A stretch of 64,000 nucleotides of DNA, from contig NZ_JACBYQ010000001.1 in NCBI RefSeq assembly GCF_013408295.1, positions 806,001-870,000 of the forward strand, written 5' to 3'. Both the position numbers and the translations under genes were made by a program. The stretch is from Psychromicrobium silvestre (GTDB taxonomy: Bacteria > Actinomycetota > Actinomycetes > Actinomycetales > Micrococcaceae). The notes below the pieces were generated by a model. That model made no database searches and was not told the origin of the DNA. It saw nothing but the letters and a program-made list of their open reading frames with translations. Of this stretch, positions 33,561-42,702 are shown one piece after another. Every line of letters begins with the position of its first letter. Positions within the stretch are counted from its first letter, which is position 1.

Positions 33561-33610
33561 GTGGCTCCTGACCGTCGTATCCCCCAATAACGACGGTCAG
33601 GGCCTTTTTA
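33561..33610 (+). ncRNA. Candidate small hairpin RNA 2 with C-rich loop
   Basis: About 50 nt. Inner stem 33567-33578 with 33590-33601 (12 bp, perfect) plus a basal GGC/GCC, loop ATCCCCCAATA (33579-33589) identical to copy 1, tail TTTTTA. Stem sequence CCTGACCGTCGT differs from CCTGCGCTG of copy 1 yet stays fully paired. No plus-strand gene precedes it, so it is not simply an mRNA terminator. Confidence 0.65.
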
Positions 33611-33632
33611 GTTACCTCTTCACTTCTCCGCT

Positions 33633-34397
33633 TTATTTCTCCGCGGTACCGATGCAACTGACCGAGCCGGTATCGCTCCCTTTGTCCACGCTCTTGCCGT
33701 CAATAAAGATCTCGCAACTCACTTGGTTACTGGCACTGGGGTTTACGGAAGTGACGGAGACGGTAGCCATTCCCAAGAAAGTCTTGGCGGTAAACTCCTT
33801 CTCCCAGTTGCCCTTGAACGTCACCTTCGAGCCGCTCTCGGTGCCAGCCGAGAAGCTGACCAGGGATTCCGCCGTCGAAGTCACCACGATCTTGAACTGG
33901 TGTTGCTGAGAGATTTCGCTGGGAAAGCCGCTCGGAAAGTTGCTGGGAAATTTGTCCACCGTCGAGTGCACGGCGGCCGTGAGGGCGATGATTGTGATGA
34001 CCGTGACCACAATGGAAATCACCATGCCCAGCAAACCAAGCGCTCCGCCGATGATCGGCATCGGTTTCGAAGAGCCTTTGCGAGCCAGCGCGATGCCGCC
34101 ACAGACAATGGCAGCGATACCGAGCAAAACACTCACTAGACCGAAGAAAGGGATGAAAGCTAGCGGGACCGCGACGATGCCCAGAACCAGCGCTGCAATA
34201 GCCAGGCCGTTGCTCTGTCCAGGGGACTGCGGGGGCGGATAGTTAGATTGCGGATATCCACCTTGGTAGCCGGGCTGGTAGCCGGGTGGATACGGGAGCT
34301 GATTCTGGGCTTGGCCGCCGGGAACCGGCCCTTGCTGGTAGGGCTGCTGTGGCCCAGGAGGTTGCGGAGCTCCAGGGGTACCGGGATTTTCAGACAT
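33633..34397 (-). CDS. Membrane protein: DUF4190 plus MmpS-like C-terminal domain
   Basis: A 254-residue protein. Residues 1-60 are a Pro/Gly/Gln-rich cytosolic tail with repeats such as YPPGYQPGYQGGYP. Two or three membrane helices follow (LAIAALVLGIVAVPLAF, VSVLLGIAAIVCGGIALA, GMVISIVVTVITIIAL; DUF4190-like). The outer C-terminal domain (FKIVVTSTAESLVSFSAGTESG ... VSCEIFIDGKSVDKGSDTGSVSC) looks like the beta-sandwich MmpS fold with two Cys. Function unknown. Confidence 0.72.
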   Translation of the reverse strand: MSENPGTPGAPQPPGPQQPYQQGPVPGGQAQNQLPYPPGYQPGYQGGYPQSNYPPPQSPGQSNGLAIAALVLGIVAVPLAFIPFFGLVSVLLGIAAIVCGGIALARKGSSKPMPIIGGALGLLGMVISIVVTVITIIALTAAVHSTVDKFPSNFPSGFPSEISQQHQFKIVVTSTAESLVSFSAGTESGSKVTFKGNWEKEFTAKTFLGMATVSVTSVNPSASNQVSCEIFIDGKSVDKGSDTGSVSCIGTAEK

Positions 34398-34459
34398 TAT
34401 GGCCTCCTCAGTAAAACTGTCTTCAGCTTAACCGAGATAGTGGCTAATTGTTCGGGCTT

Positions 34460-35185
34460 TTAGTCGCGAATTGTGCCGAGAAACTCTGCGTCCCGGAGAT
34501 AGTCTTCGGCATGCAGCGAGAGTTCCGGTTTATTTAGCTCAACAGCCTTCTCCCGCGATAAAACCGCCAGATCGTGAAGTCGAATAATCGCCAGCCGAAG
34601 CACGTCATTCCAACTCGTCTCAGAGCCATAGGCTTCTAGGATCAGGCGGACTCGATGCCGCGCCTGATCCATCCCCGGCGCATTTTCGGGTGTGACGGCG
34701 GTCAGCGGCACCGCGCGAGTGGCAAAGTAAGCAATGTCCCAGAGTCGTGGTCCGGGAGAGCACATATCGAAGTCAATCGCCCCGATTAGCTCGCCGTTTT
34801 GGAAGACCAAGTTGTGCGGTGAAAAATCATTGTGGCAGATCACTTCGGCCGGGACCTTCGAGCGCGACTGCCAAACGGCGTCGTCCAAGGCGAAGCCAAT
34901 ACTCGCATCATGCAGTTGCCGGAGGTACCGGGCACCGTCTTGAAGCACCTGCTCCTGCCACACCCAACCCGGTAGCGGATAGATCGGCACCTCGCCCTCC
35001 ATGAAGGAAAGCCTTTCCCGCTCCCCCTCAATCCCCCTTGGGCTAGGAACCCAATCGACTCCGGCAAGTGCTAGATAATCGAGGTAGCGGTGCACCGTTG
35101 GTGTCCAGGGACCGCCGTTTCTGAGGACGGTGTCTCCCGCGCGTTCAACGACGTTCATATGCCCGCCCGCCAGAATTTCATTCAC
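34460..35185 (-). CDS. Aminoglycoside phosphotransferase-family (APH) kinase
   Basis: A 241-residue protein kinase-like fold enzyme. Brenner motif ICHNDFSPHNLVF (catalytic Asp, Asn) and metal-binding AIDFDMCSPGPRLWDIAYF are intact. The N-lobe is short and has no obvious conserved Lys loop (DTVLRNGGPWTPTVHRYLDYL is typical of the small actinobacterial subgroup). Substrate is unknown; this subgroup is not proven to modify antibiotics. Confidence 0.82.
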   Translation of the reverse strand: MNEILAGGHMNVVERAGDTVLRNGGPWTPTVHRYLDYLALAGVDWVPSPRGIEGERERLSFMEGEVPIYPLPGWVWQEQVLQDGARYLRQLHDASIGFALDDAVWQSRSKVPAEVICHNDFSPHNLVFQNGELIGAIDFDMCSPGPRLWDIAYFATRAVPLTAVTPENAPGMDQARHRVRLILEAYGSETSWNDVLRLAIIRLHDLAVLSREKAVELNKPELSLHAEDYLRDAEFLGTIRD

Positions 35186-35365
35186 CCGGCGAGTATAGCG
35201 ATTCCCGGTATTACTTCGTCGCGGCGTTCCCGGGAGGCTAGCTCGACCCCTGCTGCTGTCGACGCAATCTAGCTACGCTTTATCAATACCTGCACCATGT
35301 CGGTGTCCCACACCCATCATCGTAGGTGAAAGACTCAGCAACGAACTATTGGAAGGACAACATAA

Positions 35366-35719
35366 ATGCCCTGGTGGGTCACGTTCCTCAACTCTCTGGC
35401 AGGGGTAGTTTCAGCAGGCTTCGGCGCCATGTCGCTGGCCCGTCCGCGAGCGCTCGCTCCGCACAGTCAAGCGCATTCGAGTCGATTCTTCCCCGCAATG
35501 TACGCTGCGCGCGCCATTCCTCTCGGCCTGCTGATCGGCGTCGTAGTCTGGCTGGTCCCCGTCCCATCAGGATTGCTCCTCTTACTGGGAGTTGCGGCCG
35601 TAGCGCAACTGGCCGACATTTCGATCGGCATTTCATACCGAATGTGGGGCATGGTGGCTGGAGCCTCCTTCGGCGCTGCCTGCCACGTCACCGGGGTTTT
35701 GTTCTCACTCCGGGCGTAG
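35366..35719 (+). CDS. Small four-helix membrane protein, DUF4267-like
   Basis: A 117-residue hydrophobic protein with about four membrane helices (FLNSLAGVVSAGFGAMSLA; PLGLLIGVVVWLVP; GLLLLLGVAAVAQLADI; GMVAGASFGAACHVTGVLFSL). AARAIPLGL and LADISIG resemble DUF4267 proteins. GGAAGG lies about ten bases before ATG. Function unknown. Confidence 0.65.
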   Translation: MPWWVTFLNSLAGVVSAGFGAMSLARPRALAPHSQAHSSRFFPAMYAARAIPLGLLIGVVVWLVPVPSGLLLLLGVAAVAQLADISIGISYRMWGMVAGASFGAACHVTGVLFSLRA

Positions 35720-35740
35720 TAGCCGCTATCTGAAATGGAG

Positions 35741-36007
35741 CTAAGCAGCCTTCTTTACGGAGCGTGGCTCGGAAAGTTCTCCGGAGGAATATACCCGGCT
35801 CAATACTTCACGGCGACGGGCCAGGGAAAAAATAGCGAATGCTATTGCGGCTAGGGAGCCAATGATCGGCAAAATTAACGCGCCTAAGAGGATGACAATT
35901 TTTGCGCGCGTACCAGTAGTCCGAAGAAACACAACCACGATTGCGGCAGCAAATCCGACGACCCACAGCAGCAGTGCGGAGGTCTCAAGCGGGGTGAGTT
36001 CGAACAT
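35741..36007 (-). CDS. Small membrane protein with two helices
   Basis: 88 residues: two hydrophobic segments (SALLLWVVGFAAAIVVVFL and IVILLGALILPIIGSLAAIAFAIF) and a basic C-terminal tail, similar in shape to PLDc_N-type anchor proteins. The ATG at 36007 follows AAGGAG with five-base spacing. Function unknown. Confidence 0.65.
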   Translation of the reverse strand: MFELTPLETSALLLWVVGFAAAIVVVFLRTTGTRAKIVILLGALILPIIGSLAAIAFAIFSLARRREVLSRVYSSGELSEPRSVKKAA

Positions 36008-36171
36008 AACCACTCCTTTTAGCTAGTTCCTATGGTAACGACCAGGTCGAGTAACCCACCACACTCTTGTTTCTACCCCGCGATCCAGGCGAGCCAAGGA
36101 CACAGCGACTAGGCTCGATATGCAATCGTCTTCTAACAAAACTGCCACCTTTTCGGAGATAATGAATCATC

Positions 36172-36657
36172 ATGACCTCTCAAAAACTTCCTATTCCTCG
36201 CCCGGTAACAGTCTCTAATAGCATCGTTGTGGATCGGAATGATGTAGCCGTGGCGGTTCGGGGTGTTGGAGTCACCGAGGACGGAATTAGCTTCGCCCTC
36301 CAAGTGCTGACCAGCTTTAATTATGATTACAGCACCGGGTACCCATTCAACTTGCCCCATGTTCAACCTGACGCTGGGGCGCTGACTGTTCGTGCGCGGT
36401 GGAGACTAGTGGACGACGATGCCGTATACGACGACTCGATCTATGGCGAGTTTGCACCAGGATTCCGCCTTGAAGGTGCAACCTGGGGAACATGTGCAGG
36501 AGGGGAGATCTGGCGCGGAGACTTTAGAATGACCTATCCAGTTCCGGTACGGAACCTCCATCAGTTTCGCGTTGCCTTCAACTGGGAGAACCGTCAGATC
36601 GAAACTGCCCTCGACGTCCCCGTCCAAGACCTCATAGCCGCATTACCAAATATCTGA
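36172..36657 (+). CDS. Hypothetical protein, unrecognised
   Basis: 161 residues, soluble, acidic, predicted rich in beta strands (VAVAVRGVGVTEDGISFALQVLTSFNYDY; LTVRARWRLVDDDAVYDDSIYGEF; FRMTYPVPVRNLHQFRVAFNWENRQIETALDVPVQDLIAAL). The closing WENRQIETALDVP pattern is seen in uncharacterised actinobacterial proteins with immunity-protein-like beta-sandwich shape, but no function can be assigned. Confidence 0.6.
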   Translation: MTSQKLPIPRPVTVSNSIVVDRNDVAVAVRGVGVTEDGISFALQVLTSFNYDYSTGYPFNLPHVQPDAGALTVRARWRLVDDDAVYDDSIYGEFAPGFRLEGATWGTCAGGEIWRGDFRMTYPVPVRNLHQFRVAFNWENRQIETALDVPVQDLIAALPNI

Positions 36658-36835
36658 TCGAAGGAGGGGCACTGCTCCAACGGCCGCCTCTCTCCTCGAA
36701 ATCTGCATGACGGCCGGCAACAAAGAACAACAGGTGAAGGTTCGTGCTGAGGTATGTAGCTCCCTAAACAAGGGTCTAAAGTCAGTTCCCAATAAGAAGC
36801 GGTTAGAAGCCTCCTTGTTTCTAGGAAGCGTTACC

Positions 36836-37033
36836 TCAGTTTGTGGGTCGGTTTCTGTGACGTTTTGTCGATGCCCTAATCCATTTGCCGAGAGGGTATC
36901 CCGCTGTTACAACGGCGGCAATAATTAGGAGCTGGGTAAGCCCGAAGGGGCCTCCGATCAGAAGATAAACCAGCAACGCAACTATGAATATCAGAGGTGT
37001 TTGCACCCAATCCAGGGTGAGAATCTTCTTCAT
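36836..37033 (-). CDS. Small membrane protein, unrecognised
   Basis: 65 residues with two membrane helices (TPLIFIVALLVYLLIGGPF and LLIIAAVVTAGYPLGKWI) and a basic tail. A strong ribosome binding site (AAGGAGG) sits nine bases before the ATG. Function unknown. Confidence 0.65.
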   Translation of the reverse strand: MKKILTLDWVQTPLIFIVALLVYLLIGGPFGLTQLLIIAAVVTAGYPLGKWIRASTKRHRNRPTN

Positions 37034-37479
37034 CTTCTCTGCCTCCTTGGTTAGCTATTGGTCTGCGCGATAATACCTGCGCAAACAGGGCATCAATAGC
37101 CGCGACCTTAGCACAAGTGAATGTATTGGATGAGTATTATTGCCGCGTAGCACCGGGCCTCGGACGACCGCAGCCCAAATCTCAATGTGGCCTGAGTTGA
37201 CGTTTAGGAGGTTCTTACGCCTCAGAAAACCTATTAGACTCCGGATGGGGTGCAAGCCCGAGAGTCTTTCTCCTTCCGGTTTTGATTAGTTGTGCTCACC
37301 TGGCAGACCGCTGTGGGAACGCCGCCAGGGTAAGCGGGCGATCTGGTGAACCTGTACCAGCGGCGTCGATAGCTGTTGTTGCATTATTGGGGTCGAACCG
37401 GCTGGCGCATTTAGCTGTTACTCAGTTTGGAAGGCGCCGTTGGAGCGCAGCCTGGAGTCCGAAAACCCGTCTAGACACA
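37034..37479. other. Intergenic, no gene seen
   Basis: 446 bases with no convincing coding frame. Open frames here either lack a start signal or run through the adjacent tRNA. A GGTCGAACC string near 37392 recalls a tRNA T-arm but no cloverleaf can be built around it. Confidence 0.5.
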
Positions 37480-37530
37480 GAAAATCCCCGCCGTCCAAGG
37501 ACTAAAAACCTTGAAACGACGGGGATTTTC
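37480..37530 (-). terminator. Terminator of tRNA-Val
   Basis: Arms GAAAATCCCCG (37480-37490) and CGGGGATTTTC (37520-37530) with an inner CCAAGG/CCTTG pairing. On the minus strand the stem ends in TTTTCT, and it lies directly 3' of the tRNA. Confidence 0.75.
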
Positions 37531-37536
37531 TCGCTG

Positions 37537-37609
37537 TGGGTCCTACCGGGATCGAACCGATGACATCCACGGTGTAAACGTGGCGCTCTACCAGCTGAGC
37601 TAAAGACCC
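37537..37609 (-). tRNA. tRNA-Val (anticodon UAC)
   Basis: A 73-nt cloverleaf. Acceptor GGGTCTT/AGGACCC with A discriminator, D-arm GCTC/GAGC, anticodon arm CCACG-TTTACAC-CGTGG with anticodon TAC, T-arm with GGTTCGATCCC. CCA is not encoded. Borders the small-gene stretch on its left. Confidence 0.94.
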
Positions 37610-37641
37610 ATTCGCCGCACATCGTGACGCGCAACGATGAT

Positions 37642-38604
37642 CTACTCTACCTGATCCGGGTACCTGCTAGGCAAATCCGGAAGCGCACGGGCCAAATAAC
37701 TCAGTGATTCACTCGCTCCAGCCTCCAGCTTTATCGAGGCAAGATCATCTCCCCGGGTAGCGCCACGATTGATAATCACCACCGACTTGCCGTCTTTGAC
37801 CGCACGCCGAGGAAACCGCAGCCCGCTCATCACGGTCAATGAAGAACCGGCAACCAACAGAGCAGAGGCCTCTTCTAACATTTGAAAACTGCGCTCCACT
37901 CGGTCCTTGGGTACGTTTTCCCCAAAGAAAACAAAGTCTGGCTTGAGCGTCCCACCACACACCGGACACGGCGCGATCAGAAAAGACCCGATGAGTTCGG
38001 CGTCATCCAGTTCGGCATCGGCATCCGGAGCCAGATTGATTCTCCCGCTCGCCTCCGCTCTCTCCACGAAATCGGGGTTGAACTCCTCCATCAGTTCCGC
38101 AACGCTATCCCGGCTGAACTCGGTCCGGCAGCTCAAACAAACCACCCGATCGAAACGGCCATGCAGGTCCACCACATTCAGCGCACCAGCTTCCTCGTGC
38201 AGTCGATCCACGTTCTGGGTGATGATCCCGCTGCTCAAGCCTCTGCTTTCCAAAGCCGCTACGGCGAAGTGCCCGGCATTGGGTGAGGCTCGGCGCAGGT
38301 GCCGCCAGCCCAGCTGATTTCGAGCCCAATAACGACGGCGGAGCTCCTCATCTCCGGTGAACTGCTGGTAAGTCAGCGGGTTGCGTTCGGGAGCTCCCGG
38401 GCCACGATAGTCGGGAATTCCTGAGTCCGTGCTCAATCCTGCGCCCGTCAGCACAGCGATGGGCGCGCCGCCAATGAGTTCAGCAATGCCATCCAGCGAC
38501 TGTCTCAGCGAGGCGGACAACTCGGCGGTTTCGCCAGCGGATTCGCCGGAAACGAACCCCATTAGGCCGAGTCCCGGACGTCCCGCCGTTCCCCGATCAG
38601 TCAT
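37642..38604 (-). CDS. Sir2-family NAD-dependent protein deacylase
   Basis: A 320-residue sirtuin: GAPIAVLTGAGLSTDSGIPDYRGPG (NAD binding), IITQNVDRLHEEAG with catalytic His in VDLHGRF, zinc ligands CLSC and CPVCGG, PDFVFFGENVP, and VAGSSLTV. The start ATG 38604 overlaps the TGA stop of the upstream peroxiredoxin gene (ATGA), indicating coupling. The linking of a deacylase to a thiol peroxidase in one operon is notable but has no known meaning. Confidence 0.92.
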   Translation of the reverse strand: MTDRGTAGRPGLGLMGFVSGESAGETAELSASLRQSLDGIAELIGGAPIAVLTGAGLSTDSGIPDYRGPGAPERNPLTYQQFTGDEELRRRYWARNQLGWRHLRRASPNAGHFAVAALESRGLSSGIITQNVDRLHEEAGALNVVDLHGRFDRVVCLSCRTEFSRDSVAELMEEFNPDFVERAEASGRINLAPDADAELDDAELIGSFLIAPCPVCGGTLKPDFVFFGENVPKDRVERSFQMLEEASALLVAGSSLTVMSGLRFPRRAVKDGKSVVIINRGATRGDDLASIKLEAGASESLSYLARALPDLPSRYPDQVE

Positions 38605-39065
38605 TCGGTCAGCACTCGCAAAGCGTCCTGGTACTGCGACCAAGGCCTCTGTTCGGCTACACCGGAAGAGAAGCTGGCGCGCAAAATACCCTCTGCATCT
38701 ATGGCGAAGCTGCCACGTTGGGCCACGCCTCGCTCCCGATCAAAAACAGCATAAGAATCTGCTACTGCTCCATGTGGCCAGAAATCACTGAGCAGATCAA
38801 AGGACAGACCGGCTTCCTCGGCGTAGCGACGCAAGGTGTACTTGCTATCGGTTGAAATAGCTAATAGCCGAGTCCGGGCTGAGAAGAACTCGCCTTTCTT
38901 CTGTTCTAGCTCCTGCAACTCGGATCCGCACACGGCGGAGAAAGCATAGGGGTAAAAAACCAGCAGTGTGTTCTGGCCAAGAGGAGATTTGAGGCTCAGC
39001 TGCTCACCAAACTGATTGGTCAGCAGAAAATCAGGGGCTGGCTCCCCCAGTGCCAAAGGCGTCAT
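38601..39065 (-). CDS. Peroxiredoxin, AhpE-like
   Basis: A 154-residue thioredoxin-fold peroxidase. The peroxidatic Cys sits in FYPYAFSAVCGSELQEL (family PxxxT/SxxC), as in Mycobacterium AhpE; no clear second Cys, so 1-Cys mechanism. RGSFAIDAEGILR completes the fold. It reduces H2O2 or peroxynitrite using an external thiol. Coupled to the sirtuin gene. Confidence 0.88.
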   Translation of the reverse strand: MTPLALGEPAPDFLLTNQFGEQLSLKSPLGQNTLLVFYPYAFSAVCGSELQELEQKKGEFFSARTRLLAISTDSKYTLRRYAEEAGLSFDLLSDFWPHGAVADSYAVFDRERGVAQRGSFAIDAEGILRASFSSGVAEQRPWSQYQDALRVLTE

Positions 39066-39089
39066 TGAGCCCAGCTCATTTGTTTCGGC

Positions 39090-39512
39090 TCATTTGTTTC
39101 GGCGCGGAACCAGTCTGGTGGCAGCCCAATCCTCTGAGACGCCCACTGAGGACGTGACATGTAGCCCCGCCGTCGGTGCGGCTTCCTGGATTTCAGCCGG
39201 CGCTAAGTAGCCGTCTCTGCCCGACTTTGGGCTGAGAACCCAGACCACGCCGCCGTCGTCAAGCCCGGTCAGCGCATCCATCAACGCATCGACCAGATCA
39301 CCGTCGTCGGCGCGGTGCCACAGCAAAATAGCATCCGCCACCTCATGGTCGTCTTCTTCAAGAAGTTCGGAACCAATCAAATCTTCGATATCGGCGCGGA
39401 GATCGAAATCGACATCCTCGTCATAACCGAACTCTTGAATCAGCTCGCCTTCTTTGAACCCCAGTCGTACCGCCACATTCGCGGATGTGTCGGCCTCGGC
39501 CTCGCTCACTGT
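39090..39512 (-). CDS. DUF3052 protein
   Basis: A 140-residue acidic protein: VAVRLGFKEGELIQEFGYDEDVDFDLRADIEDLIG, then VDALMDALTGLDDGGVVWVLSPKSGRDGYLAPAEIQEAAPTAGL in shorter form as GVVWVLSPKSGRDG, the hallmark of DUF3052, found next to aceE in many Actinobacteria. GTG 39512 is preferred (GGGAG five bases upstream). Function unknown; the genomic link to aceE suggests a metabolic role. Divergent from aceE. Confidence 0.85.
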   Translation of the reverse strand, partial: TVSEAEADTSANVAVRLGFKEGELIQEFGYDEDVDFDLRADIEDLIGSELLEEDDHEVADAILLWHRADDGDLVDALMDALTGLDDGGVVWVLSPKSGRDGYLAPAEIQEAAPTAGLHVTSSVGVSEDWAATRLVPRRNK

Positions 39513-39765
39513 GTCTCCCGATCCTTTCTGCAGTATGTGCTTCATCACAAGACAACACCCTAATGCCGCTTGCTTCAAGCTCAGGAGCCTGAGAATACCC
39601 GAAACAACTCCTTTGGCGGCCCATCTGTTAGTTTCCCACCATTCTTCATAGTCGAGTCTCGGCTACGCATCTGTCAGTACGGCGGACTAGAGTGGTCGAT
39701 GGGTTATGCCCACCATTGCTTCGCATATTGAGCTTCACAAAAGCGCTTCATAAGAGAGGTTGAAC

Positions 39766-42519
39766 GTGACTGCTGGGGAAGAAAATTCTCACATTCTGAG
39801 CGTGTTGACGAATCAGCTGCCCGACCGCGATCCGGAAGAAACAGCTGAATGGATCGAGTCCCTTGACTCTCTGATCAAGGAACAAGGTACCGAACGGGCG
39901 CAGTTCATCATGCGCTCATTGCTTCAGCGCGCGGGTGCGCAGAGCGTGGGCGTACCGATGGTCACTACGACCGACTACGTCAATACGATTCCTGCCGACC
40001 AGGAACCCGAGTTCCCGGGCGACGAGGAAATCGAACGTAAATTCCGCGCCTGGCTTCGCTGGAACGCCGCCATCATGGTGCACCGCGCCCAGCGACCCGA
40101 TATTGGCGTGGGCGGTCACATCTCCACCTACGCTGGCGCAGCGACACTCTACGAAGTGGGCTTCAACCACTTCTTCCGCGGTAAGGATCACGCCGGCGGC
40201 GGCGACCAGATCTACTTCCAGGGGCACGCCTCCCCCGGTATGTACGCCCGCGCCTTCATGGAAGGCCGGTTGAGCGAGGAAGATCTCGACGGCTTCCGAC
40301 AAGAGAAGTCGAAGGCTGGCCATGGCCTGTCCTCCTACCCACACCCGCGTCTGATGCCGGATTTCTGGGAGTTCCCCACCGTCTCGATGGGCATCGGCCC
40401 GATGAATGCGATCTATCAGGCTCAGTCCAATAGGTATCTGCACAATCGCGGCATCAAGGACACCTCGGACCAGCAGGTTTGGGCCTTCCTGGGCGACGGC
40501 GAAATGGACGAACCGGAATCTCGCGGTCTGCTGCAATTGGCGGCTAATGACAATCTGGACAACCTCAATTTCGTGATCAACTGCAATCTGCAGCGCCTAG
40601 ACGGCCCGGTACGCGGTAACGGCAAGATCATGCAGGAACTCGAAGCCTTCTTCCGCGGAGCCGGTTGGAATGTCATCAAGGTAGTCTGGGGCCGGGAGTG
40701 GGATGACCTCCTCGCCAAGGACAACGACGGCGCGCTGGTGGACATTATGAACACCACGGTCGACGGCGATTACCAGACTTATAAGGCAGAGTCCGGCGGT
40801 TTTGTGCGTGAGCACTTCTTCGGTAAGTCCCCGCAGACCAAGGAAATGGTCGCGGACATGACCGACGAGGAAATCTGGAACCTCAAGCGCGGTGGCCACG
40901 ACTACCGTAAGGTCTACGCGGCTTACAAAGCTGCCGTCGAATTCAAGGGAAAGCCAACCGTCATCTTGGCGCACACCGTCAAGGGCTATGGCCTGGGCAC
41001 TCACTTCGAAGGCCGCAATGCGACCCACCAGATGAAGAAACTCACCCTTCAGGATCTGAAGGATTTCCGCGATCACCTGCGGATCCCGGTCAGCGACGAG
41101 CAACTCGAAGCCGATCCTTACAGCCCGCCGTACTACCACCCCGGGGTGGATTCGCCGGAGATCAAATACCTGATGGATCGCCGCAAGGCGCTCGGCGGTT
41201 TTTTGCCGGAACGGCGGCACCAGCACACCGAGTTGGCACTGCCCGGAGACAAGGCTTATGAGGTAGCCAACCGCGGCTCTGGTAAGCAACTGGCGGCCAC
41301 CACAATGGCTTTCGTTCGCTTGCTCAAAGACCTAATGCGGGACAAGGAATTCGGTAAGCGAATTGTGCCGATCATTCCGGATGAGGCCCGTACCTTTGGG
41401 ATGGACTCGTTCTTCCCCACTGCGAAGATCTACAACCCCAAGGGTCAGAATTACCTCTCGGTGGACCGTGAATTGGTACTGGCCTACAAGGAGTCTCCGG
41501 CCGGACAGATCGTGCACGCCGGTATTAACGAGGCGGGTTCGGTGGCGGCTTTCACCGCAGCCGGTACCTCCTACGCAACGCACGGCGAGCCGTTGATCCC
41601 GATCTACGTGTTCTACTCCATGTTCGGCTTCCAACGCACCGGTGATGGCCTCTGGGCCGCTGCCGATCAAATGAGTCGCGGTTTCGTGATTGGTGCCACC
41701 GCCGGTCGCACCACGCTGACCGGTGAAGGCCTGCAGCACGCTGATGGACACTCCTTGATCCTGGCCTCGACCAACCCGGCGGTGCTCAGCTACGACCCGG
41801 CCTACGGCTACGAGATCGGCCATATCGTCCGTTCCGGCCTAGAACGGATGTACGGCACCGATGCCTCGCTTAGCGAGGAGCAGCGGAACGTGATGTATTA
41901 CATCACCGTCTACAACGAGCCCATCCAGCAGCCTGCTGCGCCGGAAGAGCTCGACGTCGAAGGTATTGTCAAGGGCATTTACTTGCTCGCCCCCGCGAAG
42001 ATCGACGGCCCCCGGACCCAGTTGCTAGCAAGCGGCGTTTCGGTCCCTTGGGCCTTGGAAGCTCAGCGTATTCTTGCCGAGGAATGGGGTGTCTCCGCCG
42101 ATGTTTGGTCGGTGACCTCCTGGACGGAGCTGCGCAGGGACGGTCTTGCTGCCGAAGAGGAGCAGTTCTTGAACCCGGCTGCTCAGGCTCGGACTCCCTT
42201 CGTCACTTCGCAATTGGCCGGTGCCACCGGACCAATCGTGGCGGTCACCGATCATATGAAAGCCGTTCCGGATCAGATCCGTCAGTTCGTGCCTAACGAG
42301 TTCGCCACGCTGGGGGCCGATGGCTTCGGTTTCTCCGACACTCGTGCGGCCGCCCGTCGCTTCTTCAAGATCGACTCGCATTCCGTCGTGGTGCGTGCCC
42401 TGGAGATGCTAGCTCGCCGCGGCGAGGTCGATTGGCAGGCTCCGGCTCAGGCGATCGAGAAGTACCGTCTGCTCGATGTGAACGCGGGAACCACCGGCAA
42501 CGCCGGCGGCGACAGCTAA
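39766..42519 (+). CDS. aceE: Pyruvate dehydrogenase E1 component, homodimeric
   Basis: A 917-residue thiamine diphosphate enzyme catalysing oxidative decarboxylation of pyruvate and acetylation of E2 lipoyl. Landmarks: [30 protein letters not shown] in short segments ([10 protein letters not shown]), ThDP/Mg motif [11 protein letters not shown] ... [22 protein letters not shown] as GDGEMDEPE and [27 protein letters not shown], and GLQHADGHS. The start GTG 39766 has GAGAGG six bases upstream; TTG 39760 also in frame. Strong terminator follows. Confidence 0.96.
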   Translation: MTAGEENSHILSVLTNQLPDRDPEETAEWIESLDSLIKEQGTERAQFIMRSLLQRAGAQSVGVPMVTTTDYVNTIPADQEPEFPGDEEIERKFRAWLRWNAAIMVHRAQRPDIGVGGHISTYAGAATLYEVGFNHFFRGKDHAGGGDQIYFQGHASPGMYARAFMEGRLSEEDLDGFRQEKSKAGHGLSSYPHPRLMPDFWEFPTVSMGIGPMNAIYQAQSNRYLHNRGIKDTSDQQVWAFLGDGEMDEPESRGLLQLAANDNLDNLNFVINCNLQRLDGPVRGNGKIMQELEAFFRGAGWNVIKVVWGREWDDLLAKDNDGALVDIMNTTVDGDYQTYKAESGGFVREHFFGKSPQTKEMVADMTDEEIWNLKRGGHDYRKVYAAYKAAVEFKGKPTVILAHTVKGYGLGTHFEGRNATHQMKKLTLQDLKDFRDHLRIPVSDEQLEADPYSPPYYHPGVDSPEIKYLMDRRKALGGFLPERRHQHTELALPGDKAYEVANRGSGKQLAATTMAFVRLLKDLMRDKEFGKRIVPIIPDEARTFGMDSFFPTAKIYNPKGQNYLSVDRELVLAYKESPAGQIVHAGINEAGSVAAFTAAGTSYATHGEPLIPIYVFYSMFGFQRTGDGLWAAADQMSRGFVIGATAGRTTLTGEGLQHADGHSLILASTNPAVLSYDPAYGYEIGHIVRSGLERMYGTDASLSEEQRNVMYYITVYNEPIQQPAAPEELDVEGIVKGIYLLAPAKIDGPRTQLLASGVSVPWALEAQRILAEEWGVSADVWSVTSWTELRRDGLAAEEEQFLNPAAQARTPFVTSQLAGATGPIVAVTDHMKAVPDQIRQFVPNEFATLGADGFGFSDTRAAARRFFKIDSHSVVVRALEMLARRGEVDWQAPAQAIEKYRLLDVNAGTTGNAGGDS

Positions 42520-42526
42520 TCCACGT

Positions 42527-42576
42527 AACGCTCTGGGGTGACAAGCATCTGCTTGTCACCCCAGAGCGTTTTTTTT
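42527..42576 (+). terminator. aceE rho-independent terminator
   Basis: Perfect 21-bp stem (arms 42527-42547 and 42550-42570, AACGCTCTGGGGTGACAAGC...) with a 2-base centre, followed by a run of T from 42571. One of the strongest terminators in the window. Confidence 0.95.
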
Positions 42577-42702
42577 GGTTAAGCGTTATGAGTAGCGGCC
42601 AAACGGAAAAGTTGTAGAGAAGCACCAAACAATCGCCATGGAAAGCGTTGTTTATACTCAGGCATTGTGCGATTCCTACAAGTCGGAGGCTATGCTCTTA
42701 CT

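Noticed and set aside
33366-33610. Treating the two hairpins as one classical 6C RNA
   Set aside because: 6C RNA has two closely spaced hairpins with loops of six or more C. Here the loops have five C, the hairpins are about 150 bases apart, and each has its own promoter and U-tail.
37385-37420. Possible decayed tRNA (GGTCGAACC string)
   Set aside because: No acceptor, D or anticodon stems can be paired around it.
37282-37563. 93-codon plus-strand frame
   Set aside because: It runs through the tRNA-Val terminator and into the tRNA itself.
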